64,000 nt of DNA from Thunnus maccoyii (lineage: Eukaryota; Chordata; Actinopteri; Scombriformes; Scombridae), in the NCBI RefSeq assembly GCF_910596095.1, contig NC_056552.1:9777111-9841110 (forward strand), written 5' to 3'. A program made the translations under genes and the position numbers. The notes beneath the pieces were generated by a model. The model saw only the letters and a list, made by a program, of their open reading frames with translations, ran no database searches and was not told the origin of the DNA. This document shows, one piece after another, positions 1-13,069 of this stretch (positions are counted from its first letter, which is position 1; every line of letters begins with the position of its first letter).

Positions 1-1028
1 TAAGCCCGATATTACCTGTCAAAACGTATCTGTCCGCTGCTAAGACCTGATCTCGCATTTGGGTTTTTTCTTTATTTGTTTCCTGTTTGTTTGGGTTCTG
101 TCTCTCTCAAATGAAAGGGAAATTGTACAAAACATAATAAGTATTCAAGTTTAATGCAGAGTAATGTTTCTTTTATGCCCCAGTACATAAACGGCATTCA
201 CAAATGTAGGAATTTTAACACTATGAGCATGCTTGTGAGAAGGCACACAAGGACAAATACACACATAGAGATTTATCTACATGCACAAATACAGTATGTA
301 TAAAATGCACTCAAAAATGTACTGATATCAATGTGAATAAATGTTTTCTTAAAACTATATGGCTGAGTGAACTGTTGCAAAATCAAAAATGAAATGTATG
401 GAAAGTGTGTCACTGTCTTTTTAGGGAATCAAAACTGGAGGCATGGTGTTGTGTCATGGTTGACAGGGATATTCTTCAATCAATGAGTCACATTTCCTGT
501 CATTTCTAGTGCCGTCGGAAAGGCGTAGGGGGTGTTTTGACTTTGCAGAGAAGAACATCATTCAGATGGAGCATCTAATAGCTTTTGACAGATTAATATA
601 ACTGATTATTAGCTGGTGGCAACATGAACAACGACACAACTATGGTGGAAGGGTTAAAAGTCTCAAATACCCTGCACGAGGAGCTGAATATTAGTCATGT
701 TTCTTTTTGTTGATCAAATATATGACATAAATAAAAGACAGTTGATGATGAAGTGGAAGATTTCTCCTATTGGACCTTCTACCTCCAAGTGAGAGTTGTT
801 GCTAATCATAAATAACTGATTAATATTTCCAGTGTCTTATATTAAAATACATTTTTGTGTGTAAAATTAAGAATAAAACACAACATTAGCGGATTGTCAC
901 TGAATAAAGTTGGTATGGTGAACAATGTAGCAAGCAGTTGTCTGTTTAAACACCCAGCAAACATAGCATTAGGACTGGGTTATGCTAGAAAGTAACTAGT
1001 TTGTACATCTTGAAATTCTTGAACACAG

Positions 1029-1060
<32 letters not shown>
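1029..1060. repeat. Poly-C homopolymer, 32 bases
   Basis: An uninterrupted run of 32 C. The proline-rich open frame over it is an artefact of the repeat. The length is likely to be polymorphic or uncertain in the assembly. Confidence 0.9.
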
Positions 1061-2287
1061 TTCAACCACTTCAACCTATCTTCTGATGAGGTATACTGGC
1101 ACCTTAAGCATTCATTTGGAGTTGTCAATCAAACTAAATCCACTTTTCACTCTGCTTTGAGCTCTATTTTGAGAAAAAGGAGAAAAGCTAGATGCTTCAT
1201 TGTGTTTGACATAGTCATTAACATTTGTCTGCTGTTTTGTGCTTAAAGGGGATGTATCATACACATTCTCAGGTCTATATTTAAATTCTAGGGCTCTACT
1301 GGAATATCTTTGCATGATTTACAGTTTAAGAAAACCTCCTTATTTAACTTAAACTGGTCCTTTATGCAGCCCCTCAGTTCAGCCTCTGTCTGAAACAGGC
1401 CATTTTGGCTCCTGTCTCTTTAAGGCCTCCCTCCTAATGAGCCCACTTTGTTCTGATTGGTTAGAGCCAAGAAGCTTCTGTTGGCTCCAGAGGCTAGAGG
1501 TGAGGGGAACTGCAGAGTCAGGTGATAAGTATTTGTGGTTTCATCAGTATGAGTGATCCCTTTCACATTGCACCTCATCATTGGACCCACTTTAATTTAG
1601 AAATATTGATTAGTGCAGCTTTAAATCAAATTAGGATTTAAGATTTGACTAGAAGTTGACCGTTTACTTTACATACTTGATACTTGACTTGAGACTTGAA
1701 AGAAAATACATATAAGCACTGAAAGGACTTGTTCTCAGGTATTTTAACACTAATACAGGTGTTCAAATGCGGTGTCAGTTTAATGGTCACCATTTAGAAA
1801 CCTGACAGACTTTCATCTTTATTTTCCTTCACAAGCCCAGAAAAACTGAAAAAAGTCCATGTGAGTGATGATTTTACAGCTTACAAGTTGTCCATTTAAT
1901 GCTTGAATAGTCCTTTTACATAGAGACAGCCTTCATTTCAACCACCATGCTGACATCATGCTGCGTCATGATGTCATATTTGTTGTGGCCACAGGGGGCA
2001 GTGTGATCCTGGAATGTCAAAGACCCATAAAACGAGACAAGCTCCTCTCTGCAACAATAAACCAGCCTTTCATATATCAGTGTGTCCAAAATATATCCTC
2101 TCTCACCTTTGCTCAGGTGCATGGACCAAGGGCAAAAAAATATAATGATGCACCAGCTGTTGTATATATGTCCCCATTTTGTGGAGTTAACACAATAGGA
2201 AAGAAAAATGGAGCTGTTGCCATATCAAAATCATCCACCGAATTGCTGTGCTGCTGAGTCGGCATGTCTGGGAGGAATGGGATGAAG

Positions 2288-2347
2288 GAAGAGGAGGAGG
2301 AGGAGGAGGAGGAGGTGGTGGGGGGTGGGGGGTGGTGGTGGGGGGGT
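2288..2347. repeat. Purine-rich (GGA)n / G-rich tract
   Basis: GGA repeats run into GGTGG and G runs, giving almost pure purine on the + strand. It lies about 800 bases upstream of the synuclein start codon. It could adopt G-quadruplex or triplex structure, but nothing else marks it as regulatory. Confidence 0.75.
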
Positions 2348-2799
2348 GCAGTTGTGACTCATTCAGGTTGAGATGACAAAGCAGTTTCTCTCCTCACACA
2401 GTAATGAAAATGGCTGCAGGGGCTGTCGTTGTCTCTCCCAAATAATTCAGTTGAATGAGGCATGATATTACAATGAATAAATAAAAATGTGATATTAAGT
2501 AGCCTACAGTGAGAAATACTCAGAATCAGAAAAGGGAATTATATCTTTGCAAGCTGTGTGGTGTGATTACAGACGACGTGACAAAAATCTCTCAAGGCAT
2601 ATGATGTAAAAAAAAAAACTGCTTCCTTTCCACCATAGTGTTGAAGCCCTGCTGGTTATGTAACAGCGCTCACAAGCTCAGCTTCCAAAAAGGTGTGTCC
2701 AGAGCAGCGTGCCAATCACAATATGCAAACGGAGCAGAGGCTGCACCGAGCATGAGTGAGAGCCATCAGGAGAAAGATGGATGATGGGATGGAGTGGTG

Positions 2800-2860
2800 T
2801 TTGAGGGGCGGGGCTGCAGCACGACTTAAAAATGCTGCAGCATCCGGCTGTCTCTCCTCC
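2800..2860 (+). promoter_or_regulatory. Putative synuclein core promoter (GC box and TTAAAAA)
   Basis: A consensus Sp1-type GC box (GGGGCGGGGC, 2805-2814) is followed by a TATA-like TTAAAAA at 2826-2832. Transcription would then begin near 2855, leaving about 275 bases of 5' UTR before the ATG at 3132. The start site is inferred from these two motifs only; cap-site data would settle it. Confidence 0.4.
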
Positions 2861-3057
2861 TCCTCCTCCTCTCTCCATCTCGTGCATACCGGCTGCTTCC
2901 TCCCCCCTCTTTCTCTCAGTCTGCCTGCTGTAGCCCTGCTGTGCGGTCCTCTCAGCTCTCTGTTGTAGCACCGAAGGGAGGAGGAGCCACCAGCACACTC
3001 ACACAGCCGCACACTTGGGCATCTCACATCATCTCCTTTGCACGCTCACTGTAAGCA

Positions 3058-3089
<32 letters not shown>
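3058..3089 (+). repeat. (CCAG)n microsatellite in the synuclein 5' UTR
   Basis: About eight tandem CCAG/CAGC units lie some 45 bases before the synuclein ATG. If the transcript starts near 2855 they fall in the 5' untranslated region. The open frames across this stretch (ASQP- or LAGW-type repeats) are products of the microsatellite. Confidence 0.85.
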
Positions 3090-3131
3090 GCCCGTTTGGA
3101 GCAGGGGAGCCCAGCCGTCTCGTCGCCCAAG

Positions 3132-5130
3132 ATGGATGTACTGATGAAGGGGTTCTCTATGGCCAAGGAGGGAGTGGTGGCCGCCGCAGAAAAGACCAAA
3201 GCTGGAATGGAGGAGGCAGCAGCCAAGACCAAGGAAGGGGTGATGTATGTAGGTATGTAACCTCCTGTCTGTGGAGCTGCACTGACTTACGGGGAAAAAA
3301 GGAAGAAAGTTGGTTAGTTTAGGTGAGATGCATTCTTTTTCTTTTTTTTTTTTTTTTTGGTGTGTGTGTGTGTGTGAGTGTGTGGTTACATCATGTCTTT
3401 TTTCCAGGGCTGTGAGGTGGGGTCCCATGGGTGTCCATGTCTGGGACACTTGTGAGAAGTGAGGAACAGAGGGAGGAGGAGGAGGAGGAAGAGGAGGAAG
3501 AAAGGAAGGAGGGGATGGAGTGAGCGTTGGCAGGATACTGCTGCAGGACTGGTGCAGGGCAGAGGGTGGGGGTCTATCAGAGTGAGAGATAGACAGACTG
3601 GGGGGTGATAGATGGAGAGGGAGATAAAAAAAGAAGTTGTAATTGGCTGTAACTGGTGGAGGACTGGTCTGTCTCATGGTGAAAAAAAAAGATAATTAAA
3701 GAGAAAGAAAAAAGGAAAGGAGTAAAGAGGGGCACTGCAGGATGGTGCTTTTTTTCATCTTTCCTATTTTATTCACGTTCAGTTTTTTGTGGAGCAGTTT
3801 GCAAAGGGATGTCTGGTTAAAGACTCAATGCAGCAGTGTAGTAGAGGGGAAAAAAACTCATTTTACCTGCCATTTTTAAATTTACAGAACAGAGATGACC
3901 TACATTTAACAGGCTGCCATAAATATTTTGTGAGATGAATTCATAAATTAATAAATATATATAGACTGGGAATTTTAAATAAAAAATACACATGTATATC
4001 GTTTTAAGTGTAATTGGTTGGTGGTTGTTCAGATTTGTTCCTTCAGATACTTACTATACTCATGCTATATTACATTAGCTTAAACAGTGACTGCGTCACA
4101 TCTCAAGGTTACCCCAAGTACCAGGCTTTTGGGCCTTCTGCAAGAGGAGGGGAGGGGGTGCAAAATTTTGGAGGGTGGGAGAGGAGTGGAAATCTTCGTC
4201 ATCATCTGCGGTCCATCCATTCAGCAGCTCTGACTGACAGCTCTGAAACTGCTCCTGGCAGTTTCAAATCTTAATCATGATGATGAAAATGAAAATGAAA
4301 AGATGTAACTGTCTGCGTGCCAGACTCAATGTCACAACGTGAAGGAGGGGGGAGGGAGGTGAGGTGTACGGGGCAAGGATCACTTGAGCACTGCAGCAAT
4401 TTGCTCTCCATCAACCCTCCCTCCACCCTCCACACCATCCTTGTGTAGATGCAAGAGTGTGAGTGCGTTTTTGGCGTTGCAGCAGCAGGATTTGCCTGCC
4501 AGTGCGTGCTGCTTTGATGACTAACCACCTTCATCCCCCCACAGCTCTTAAACCCCCCTCCTCCTGCCCACCCGCACCCCCCACCTTCCCCACCCCAGGG
4601 AAGGATGGAAGGATAGAGGGATGCAAGTGGAAAGACAGAGAGGAAAAAGAGGGAGGGAGAAGGGAGGGGTGTTATGTCAGAAAAAGCCTCTAGTCTCGTG
4701 GCTCCTGTATGAACAGATGGACGGTTGAAAAGAGAGAGAGAGATAGGTGACATGTAGTGATGGAGGGATGATGGAGGTGGAGAGAAGAGGGAGAGGATGG
4801 AAAATGAAACCTTGATGTTCCACAGAGTACAGCCTAGTGACAGGTTAAGGGTAGGGGGATGAGGTGGGTGGAGGACGTAAAAGTGAACTGAGAGACAGAG
4901 AGAAAGGGAAGAGGGAAAGAAAATGCAAATGCAGATCAGTAGGGGAGGAAAGGAAGATGTAGAGAGAAAACCAGAGAGGAGAGAGGAGATGTGATCACTG
5001 AAGTGAAGAGGGTCGATGGCTCAGATAAACCATTGTATCTGCCTGCAGCAGAGTGCAAACGGCAGCATGTGAATGTGGGTACACAGTATCAAGGTCTGCA
5101 TGGCCGCTTTCATGCAGGCCAAACCTGTGC

Positions 5131-5181
<51 letters not shown>

Positions 5182-7482
5182 TAGATAGATAGACAGATAG
5201 ACAGATAGATAGATAGACAGATAGACAGATAGACAGACAGATAGACAGATAGACAGACAGATAGACAGATAGATAGATAGCGGGACACTGAACACAAGCA
5301 GCCACAAAGAACTCCTAAAAGTCTGATATTTCTTTGAGGAACTCATCAATAATATGCAAGAAAAAGATTCTAGATGCTGATTTTCAACAATATGAAAATA
5401 TGGCTTTAATCATTTTGCCAGAGAAAGATTTGTGTGAAAAGCTTAGTTGTCTCTCTTCTTTAATAATGATCAAAATCTAGCAGCTATACATTTTTTTTTG
5501 TCCTGTAATCATCTTTCCACCCCTTATTAATTATATCGAATAATTTGCTTATCTTGCCTCTCGCAGAGGTTTTCATACAAGGCCTGAACTTGTTGAACTT
5601 GCTCTCCTGCACAGGTTTCTTTTGCATAGGTAGTAAGTGTGTCTGTGTATATGCAATGTGAATGTCTCCATGTATATCTTATATGTTTTTTATTGCTACA
5701 AACGAATGAAAAATATCGCTATTGATAGAAGTTTTCGTTAAATATATGGGTGATATCCGAGCCTCCATCTCATCAGGACTGCTACAGCACAAATCCTTGT
5801 CTGGAAAAATTGACTTAAGCCACTTCTTTGTGCATCTAATACATTATTTCATAATAGGAAAAAGCCTTCACACACTCTAATCTGTGCAATATTCATTTAT
5901 TGCAGCAAGCTTTTGAACAGGATTATTTATTATCAGGATTATTTCAAAAATTCCTCTTTTGTTCTTGTTCTTATGCTCAGCTGCTTCTGTCCAAAAAAAT
6001 CATTTGATCATTAAAAAGGAAGTTCTATCAGAAGTTAATCACTCTTTCTTAAATACAGCGTGTTCTATGTGATGATGACAGACAGATATAGATATTCACA
6101 CAGTGCATTGACACTCGGGGGAGGGGGGGGGGCTCCCTCTGTTGACTGAGAGAAAGAAGCTGTGTCATTGCAGCGTGAGTGTGTGTTGGGCTGTACTGCA
6201 GCACTGCTCAGTAGTCAGGCACGTGGCTCATGTAGCACAGGGAGCGTGCAGAGAGATGAAGGTAAGCAGGAGATGGAGAGAGGACGGATGTATGCAGGAT
6301 ACTGTAAAAGGCATCATCTGCGTTTGTGTGAAAGTACAAAGAGAGGACAGTCTCTGTGCTCTAATTCTATTCTATTAATCTGCACATTTATTCTCATCTT
6401 TCTCCTTCCTTTCATTTCTACCTTCTTTTAGTTTTACCTTTCGTCTTTTACAGCAGATATTTCTCTCGTTCTATCCCTGGCAGATTATATAACTACAATT
6501 TAATCTGCTTAGGATCATACTGTAATGAGCACAGGGCTGGTAGAGCAGAGAGGGATACACAGAGAGAAGCTGCTGATCATTAGATGTTTTCCGATAAAAA
6601 TATCTATAAAACACAGACTCTAAGCCAGCCGAGCTTCATAGAACGCTTAAACACCAAAGACTGAGTTCTCAAGGTTAAAAGGGAAAGATAATAGAACATT
6701 TAACAACTCACACAGGCAAAAAAAGGACCAGGAAGCAGCCAGGGAAGGACATCAGTCACACTGAAAGGACATTAGTAAAAGTAGCTCTTTAAATGTATTT
6801 TTAGAAAGAGGAATGGATACTGCTGACCTAACGCTCTCAGGAAGGTTGTCTCACAGTCTAGTGGGAGCAACAACAAACACAAAATACTGAACGTTATCAC
6901 TCAATTTTAACATTAGAGATGTTTCTCTGACTGGAAATTTAACATAATATAAAAATATGGGAATGTAAAAATGTGTTTATCCAAAACGTGTTAAAGCCAT
7001 GACCAACATTACATTGATATTACATTGATGCAATCATTGTCAAAAAGGAAACCGTGAAACCGTTTAATTATAAGGATATAACTGTGATGTGATTACACGT
7101 TTACTACTTTGTCTTCTCATTATTACAACATGAATAAATAGATGCATAATGTCATCAGGATCATGGTTCGATTCATGGATCAATAAAATCATGGACATTT
7201 CAAGCTCGCATCCTAATTCGCCCTCACTGATACTGATTAAAAGACAAAAATAAATACTGTCAGAATAAAAAATAAATGCACAAAAAATATAACATAACCA
7301 AAGTAATAAAAATATGCATGATACGATTATCATCTGCTATAAAGTAGTAAAGCAGTAAAAACATTGACAGCTTCATTTTAACCATGTACTGTACTTGAAT
7401 GTGATTGTGATATCCTTCTTTGATTCTCAGGCAGTAAGACAAAGGAGGGAGTTGTGTCATCAGTAAACACAGGTAAGAAAAG

Positions 7483-7542
<60 letters not shown>

Positions 7543-10500
7543 ATGTGTATTCCTCAGATTATGGGGACGTAAATCTGTTTATGTAGTTGTAGGGACTCGC
7601 CTCCCTTATAGGGACAAAAAGCATGTCCCCTTAACATAAATCATTCATTTTAGGGTGAAGACTTGGTTTAACGTTAAGGTAAGTTTAGCTTATGTTAAAG
7701 TTAGGGTAAAGGTTGTAGAAGAATATTGTTGGACTGGAAGTCAACAACAAGCCCCAAAGCATCTCTATAGCTCAAAGACCTCATGATGTTCTTAAACCTG
7801 GAGAAAATTAAGTACATCTGGAAAATTTGAGTCTGTTTGGGGCTCTATGATTAATTACATAGTTAAATTAAAGACTCTACAGGACCAATGAAGCACTCAC
7901 CATAGATACACACTCTGTCAATACATGACTTAACCACTATGTTAAGAAGGAGGAGGACAAACATGTAAGAAATGAGTCCTTTATGTATTTCATTGTTCAG
8001 TTAAATGAATAAAAAGATAATACAAAGGTTAGGGTAAGGGTTAAGGATAGGCATATGGTGATTATGGTTTAGGTTAGGATAAGACTCCAAGAAATGAATG
8101 TAAGTCAATGTAATGTCCTCTGAAGTGATGGAAACATGATTGTGTGTGAGTGTGTGTGTGTGTGTGTGTGTGTCAATTTCACTACTAACCCTCCTCCACT
8201 CTGCGCCCCAGTGGCCAACAGGACTGTGGATCAGGCCAACATCGTTGGAGACGCAGCAGCTGCTGGGGCTACTGAAGCATCACAGGCAGCCGTGGAGGGT
8301 GTTGAGAACGTCGCCGCGTCATCCGGGCTCATCAACCAGGTCGGTTACTGTGCAAATGCTGGGTCACATCAACAGTTTCCAGAAGGTTTGAGCTTTTTCA
8401 AACCTGCTTTAGCACCTTTGGACTATAGACAACACGTCAGAACAAGGAAAGAAACACTCCTGCAGGTGTAGGAGTGCTTATATACTGAAGCTGCACTCCA
8501 AACGCCAAAAAAAACACACAATTTTTAGGGAGGAGAAGAGTTTTGTGAGAGAGAGAGAACCAAAGATTTGAACTATATCTGATGTCATACTGCTACAAGC
8601 TCAGACAAACCTGAGGACACTCACAGGTCCAGAAGTAAGATTCAGCCTGAAACTGATACTGACTGATCTTTTGTAGACAGCTGGTTTGAGGCCAGCCACT
8701 AGATAGAGCTCTTTCTCCATATCCAACACATCAGAGCGCTGCAGTGATACTAAACATGCTATGTTGTATGAATTTACTATCCTTTTTACTCTTATTTTAT
8801 TTAAATGTTTTTCATACATTTATCTATTATAGATAAATGGATTAGGGTTGCATGTATATTGTATGAATTTTGTTCCAGGGTTCAAACTATCTATTAGAGT
8901 TCTTGAAATTTTTACCTAAAGATATTTGTTTAATTTAATATGTGACTTAAAGTTTACAAAACTTAACACTGACCTGATAATCAGACTGAATTACCATTAT
9001 TACCATAGTTATTACCATTCTCCTTGAATCGCTGTGTGATTCAGGGGTCTGGAACCAGGCTAGTTTTGTGTTTTTCATGCATGTCTCTCTAATAGTTTTT
9101 CTGTGTCTGTGTTGCTTCTTTTGTTGTAATATCGTGGCAATGCTTCTGTCCTGTGTATTGTTGCTGTGTTGTGTTGCTGTTGTTCTTACCTTTTCTTGTT
9201 TATGTTGTTTGTGTCTCATCTGTGTTCCCCTGATAGGAGGAGCCTGTATACGAGGTGCCTGTTGGACATGGCTGTGGGGGAGGGGGGTCATAGGTCATCC
9301 TAGGGTGGGATGGGGTGAAGTAGGAGACAGTGAGGGGATGTTCTGCATGCTATATGCACCAAGTTACCCATGTATTAAGTAGTAGAGACACCTCTAAATC
9401 CAATCTGATAAAACCTGCAATAAATCTGACTTTTTGAGCAGAATCTTTATGTTCAAAGGATATCCTCACTATTTTTTCATGTCGGTCTTAAAACAATATC
9501 AGGTGCCCAAATGAACACTGGAAGTTCTTGTTTGTCCTCCTGTTCATACTGACCATTATAATATCCCTTTTAAATGTGCGTACTATGTAAGTGATGGGGG
9601 ACAAAATCAACAGTCCTCCTTCAGCTCCACTGCTGAAGCCTCATAAAAGCTTTACATGAACTTTTAAATACATTTTTTAACAAAAAGAGGCTTGTGGATT
9701 TTGTCCCCCATCACTTACATTATAAGCATATTTGAAAGGGATGTTTTAATGGTGAGTATGAACAGGAGGAATGATTACAGCAGGCAAAACTAGTTTCAGT
9801 GTTCGTACAGGTGCTTGACTATTGTTTTAAGACAGACTGAAAAAAAATTGTGAACCTACCCTTTAAAGGTGGGATTTATTGCAGGACTGCTGTATTGATT
9901 GTACAGGTGTAACTAATAACTCAGTGTATAGTATCTAATGGCCTGCAACAGACTGAGTGAGCATCAACAGGAGAACAGAGAAACAGAAGCCAATGTGATG
10001 CTTCCCAAATTCAAACGCAGTATTTTTAGTTTTGGATAGAAGCTTCTATCAAATAAGTATCTTTGTAAATATTCATTATTTCCAAAGATACTTTGTATTT
10101 ATTCAAATAAAATAAGTTCTGACTATTGCCAACACTTCCTCCTGACATCTCAGATGCTTACTCATTCATGTGATTGAGGCTACAATGATACTAAACTTCT
10201 CCATTTCTAACCATGTAGCTCCCCTGTGTAGCATTAAGTGACATACAAGCTCTCAGCCACATCTCTAGCACGTCAGATAAGTCAGTGAATATATTCATGG
10301 CATGTACCAAAATAGCTTAATGCACATCTCAGGCTGAGCGAGGCCTGTGCACCTACATGAGAGCCTTTACTTCACTCTTACACGCTGTGAAGCTCTAATC
10401 AACTAACTGACCCCTTCCCCTGGAGAGTTTTATGCATGATACTTCGAGTAGAGTTTATACAGCATGGTCTTTATAGTCTTAACTGCTTTACCGAATCAGA

Positions 10501-13069
10501 GCTGGAGGAAAACGAAAGCTAGATAGCCATTGGTGCTTGTGGCCCTCCACCCTGCCATCACCTCATCCTGTCATCCTCTCAGAAACGTCTACTTCAACTC
10601 TTTTTTTTGTGTAATTTATTCTCACTTTTTCTCTCTCCTCATACAGGGAGAATATGGAGGAGCGGAGCAAGGTGGAGAAGGAGGAGAGGTAAGGAAACAC
10701 CTTGAGGGCGGTATTGGTGCAAAGAAGATCAGTCAGATCAAATTATGTGTTACACTTTTGGCTAAGAGCAGCATGAGTAGGAATTATAGCTGCAACTGAC
10801 AATTATTTTCATTATCAATTCAGGTATTCACTTTTGTGAGACCTATACTTTCCTCCACTACATTTCTGAGGGAAATATTATATTCTTTACTCTTCAGTTT
10901 ATGTAATGGCTGCAGTATGTGGCTGCTTGATAAATGCACTAAATTGCTTTAGATGAAAATGATTAAACAGTAGATGCAGTAGTTTAGTAGCACCACTTAG
11001 GTCAGATACAACATTGAAATAGCATTGAATCATCAATAATTTACAAATTTAAAGTATGAATCTGTGATCCAAGATCAAACCAAATCATAGCCCCCCAAAC
11101 TTTAAAACACAGGAGTGGATACTACAACACCCAAAATTTAATTGACAGGTTTTGTAATACAGGAAAGCGTAAGAGACTACAACTAAATGTAAGTTATTTA
11201 AGTTTTCATAAGCTCAGTAGTATTTGTAAACAGCAGGGAAATATATATATATATACCTATATATATATATATATGGTTATTATAAGCTGACAAAAACACA
11301 AAATGATTTTTTTCTATCAATTTCAAGTCAAAAGTTTCAGTTATATAAGTGAATAAGTGAAATGAAACCTATGAACATAAAGTACAGACTGTGCTTCTGA
11401 AAGGAGTGGTTTCACTTTTGATATTGAATGCAGGACTTTAAAGTGGTACTTACGATAAAACACTGGTCAAAACTGATGTAGCAAAGGACAAAATGTTTAC
11501 CATATATATGTTTTTTTAATATTTAGCATTCCCCAAGTTTGTACAGCAGGCTTTTTGTTATAAATTTGTGTCTCTAAGTGAAGTTGAAATAATCCTGATG
11601 CAGTGGTGGATATATATACCTTATATATAGGGTAATATTGTTCTTTTTACTCCACTACATTTATTTCTTTACTTCTGAGGCTTTAGTTACTTTACTATTT
11701 GACATATATGTTCACCTTTTATATTGTGATGCATTTGTTCCCAACAAACAATCTCATTCTTATCAAATCATTTTAATCTATAATTGACTTCTCAGAACAA
11801 GTGAAATAATCCACAAGTGCTGTATCCTGCTTGTTTTCAAAGCAAATCAATTGGTTTCAGGTATTTTCTAAAATCAAGACAGACAACAGGTGATTGAACA
11901 GGGATAAATGTGACATGACTGAATATACAACAACAATATACAACATTCCAGAAACTCGGACAGACAGTGGGAAGGGCCTCAGTGTGCATTACAGTTGATT
12001 TGGTGCCAACATTGTGCAGAGGTGTGATGCGTGTCTGTTAGTAGAGGTGATAAGCATCAACAACATCATGAGTAACACTCATGACTGGTGCAGCATTTCT
12101 TCAGGGTTCAACAAGTTCAATTTAAGACGTTTGAAGACCTTTTAAATGTAATTTAAACCTTGTTTCATGACCATACTGATCACAGAAAGCCAGTAGAGAA
12201 CAATATGATTTTTTCAGTACTTCCCAGCAGTGTATAACAATAATTTCTAATGATGTAATTAATTCAATTAATGCAATCTGGACCTGAATAAGCAGCAGAA
12301 AATGAATGGATGGATTAACCAATTAAAAATGGATTAATTCATTTAAGATTTTGCTCATATTGATATTTGCCCATTATGAGGCGATGACTCTTCTAGCTGC
12401 TGAAGTTAGCAGTAGTGGCAGTGCCTCCTATATGTGTTTGTCTTCAGCAGCACATTGCTGCCACCCTGATGAAAAAGTATTTGCTCAGGTTTGAGAAGGT
12501 TGGTAACAAGACACTTTTCTCATTTTGACACGATCCTTTCTGTGTTACAAGATCCTTTTTACTTTACAAGATAGATTTGTGTTATAATGACATACTTCTC
12601 TCGTTATTACTAGATACTAAATTATTCAGTTTCTTGTAATAACAACACAACACTTTATCTTGTTATATCGCAAAACTTTCTCGCTATTTCACATAATGAA
12701 CATATCTCAAAACTAAATTTTCTCATTCTAACATGACAAGTTGGTAAGTTATTATAACAAGAAACTCCCATTTGTCATTAAAACAGGAACATCCAATCAG
12801 AACCTAAAGAGAGGATATTGTAAAAAAGTGAAAATGACTGTTTAAGACAATTTAATACCTTTTGAGGCCTTTTTTGAGGAAACCGATGACTTTTTAAAAC
12901 CTGCAGTAAAACTTTAGTAAACTGATTTTGATGTGTAAAATCAGTGGAGTGCTCCTTTAACCTGTAATGCTGGTATTGCTACTTCTACTCAAGTAAAGGA
13001 TCTAAATACTTTTTTTCATGACTAATGTATCTTTCTATCTTTATTTCCTTCCTCCTCCAGGGGTATTAG
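3132..13069 (+). CDS. sncg: Gamma-type synuclein, five coding exons, 113 aa
   Basis: Synucleins are small, natively unfolded, membrane-binding proteins enriched in neurons and presynaptic terminals. Coding exons, all with GT/AG junctions: 3132-3252, 7431-7472, 8212-8339, 10647-10688 and 13061-13069. Exons 1 and 2 (121 and 42 nt) match, as I recall, the first two coding exons of vertebrate synucleins. Exon 1 opens [20 protein letters not shown] and carries the imperfect KTKEGV 11-residue repeats, which form an amphipathic helix on lipid. Exon 2 adds another KTKEGV unit. Exon 3 is the Ala/Val-rich middle part, and exon 4 is a short acidic Gly/Glu tail. Exon 5 supplies only Gly-Tyr and the stop. 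The tail is far shorter than in alpha- or beta-synuclein. The convergent glud1 neighbour supports gamma. Fish have more than one gamma copy, and I cannot tell which this is. Confidence 0.93.
5130..5280. repeat. (CAGA)n/(TAGA)n tetranucleotide microsatellite
   Basis: About 150 bases of CAGA units grade into mixed TAGA/CAGA units within synuclein intron 1. The long open frames on both strands here (YLSV/CLSV repeats) are simply the translated repeat. It should be highly polymorphic. Confidence 0.95.
7484..7541 (+). repeat. (TG)n dinucleotide repeat beside the exon 2 donor
   Basis: About 29 TG units begin 11 bases after the end of synuclein exon 2, just downstream of its GTAAG donor. UG-rich RNA next to a 5' splice site can bind CELF or TDP-43 type factors, so this repeat is well placed to influence inclusion of the 42-base exon. 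That is inference from position. Confidence 0.9.
7545..8175. repeat. Interspersed repeat bounded by GT tracts (synuclein intron 2)
   Basis: A stretch rich in GGGACTCGCC, TTAGGGTAAGG-like and ATGTCC motifs sits between a long (GT)n tract and a second shorter one (about 8149-8173). From memory this layout is common in teleost introns. It fills nearly all of synuclein intron 2. I saw no target-site duplication. Confidence 0.4.
9466..9868. mobile_element. MITE-like inverted-repeat element in synuclein intron 3
   Basis: The left part (GTTCATACTGACCAT, then AAGTGATGGGGGACAAAATC) returns in reverse complement in the right part (GATTTTGTCCCCCATCACTT, then GAGTATGAACAGGAGG). The right end reads ...AATTGTGAACCTACCCTTTAAAGG. 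Related sequence occurs at about 34.1-34.3, 35.6-35.95, 45.2-45.4, 47.1-47.3, 48.7-48.9 and 58.3-58.7 kb. It has no coding capacity and fits a non-autonomous DNA element that can fold into a long hairpin. I did not identify the family. Confidence 0.55.

Larger units (their letters stand above)
1..2690. other. Non-coding region upstream of the synuclein gene
   Basis: No convincing exon was found. The short open frames here have no recognisable domain, and several depend on simple repeats. The stretch is AT-rich and contains a 32-base C tract (1029-1060) and a purine-rich GGA/G tract (about 2288-2347). It probably holds distal promoter and intergenic sequence for the synuclein gene that starts near 2.85 kb. 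Confidence 0.6.

Noticed and set aside
3024-3677. Long reverse-strand frame (217 aa) over synuclein exon 1
   Set aside because: Pro/Ser/His-rich translation of purine-rich and repeat sequence, overlapping the real exon on the other strand, with no domain.
4995-5349. Open frames over the tetranucleotide repeat on both strands
   Set aside because: Pure translation of CAGA/TAGA units ([12 protein letters not shown]).
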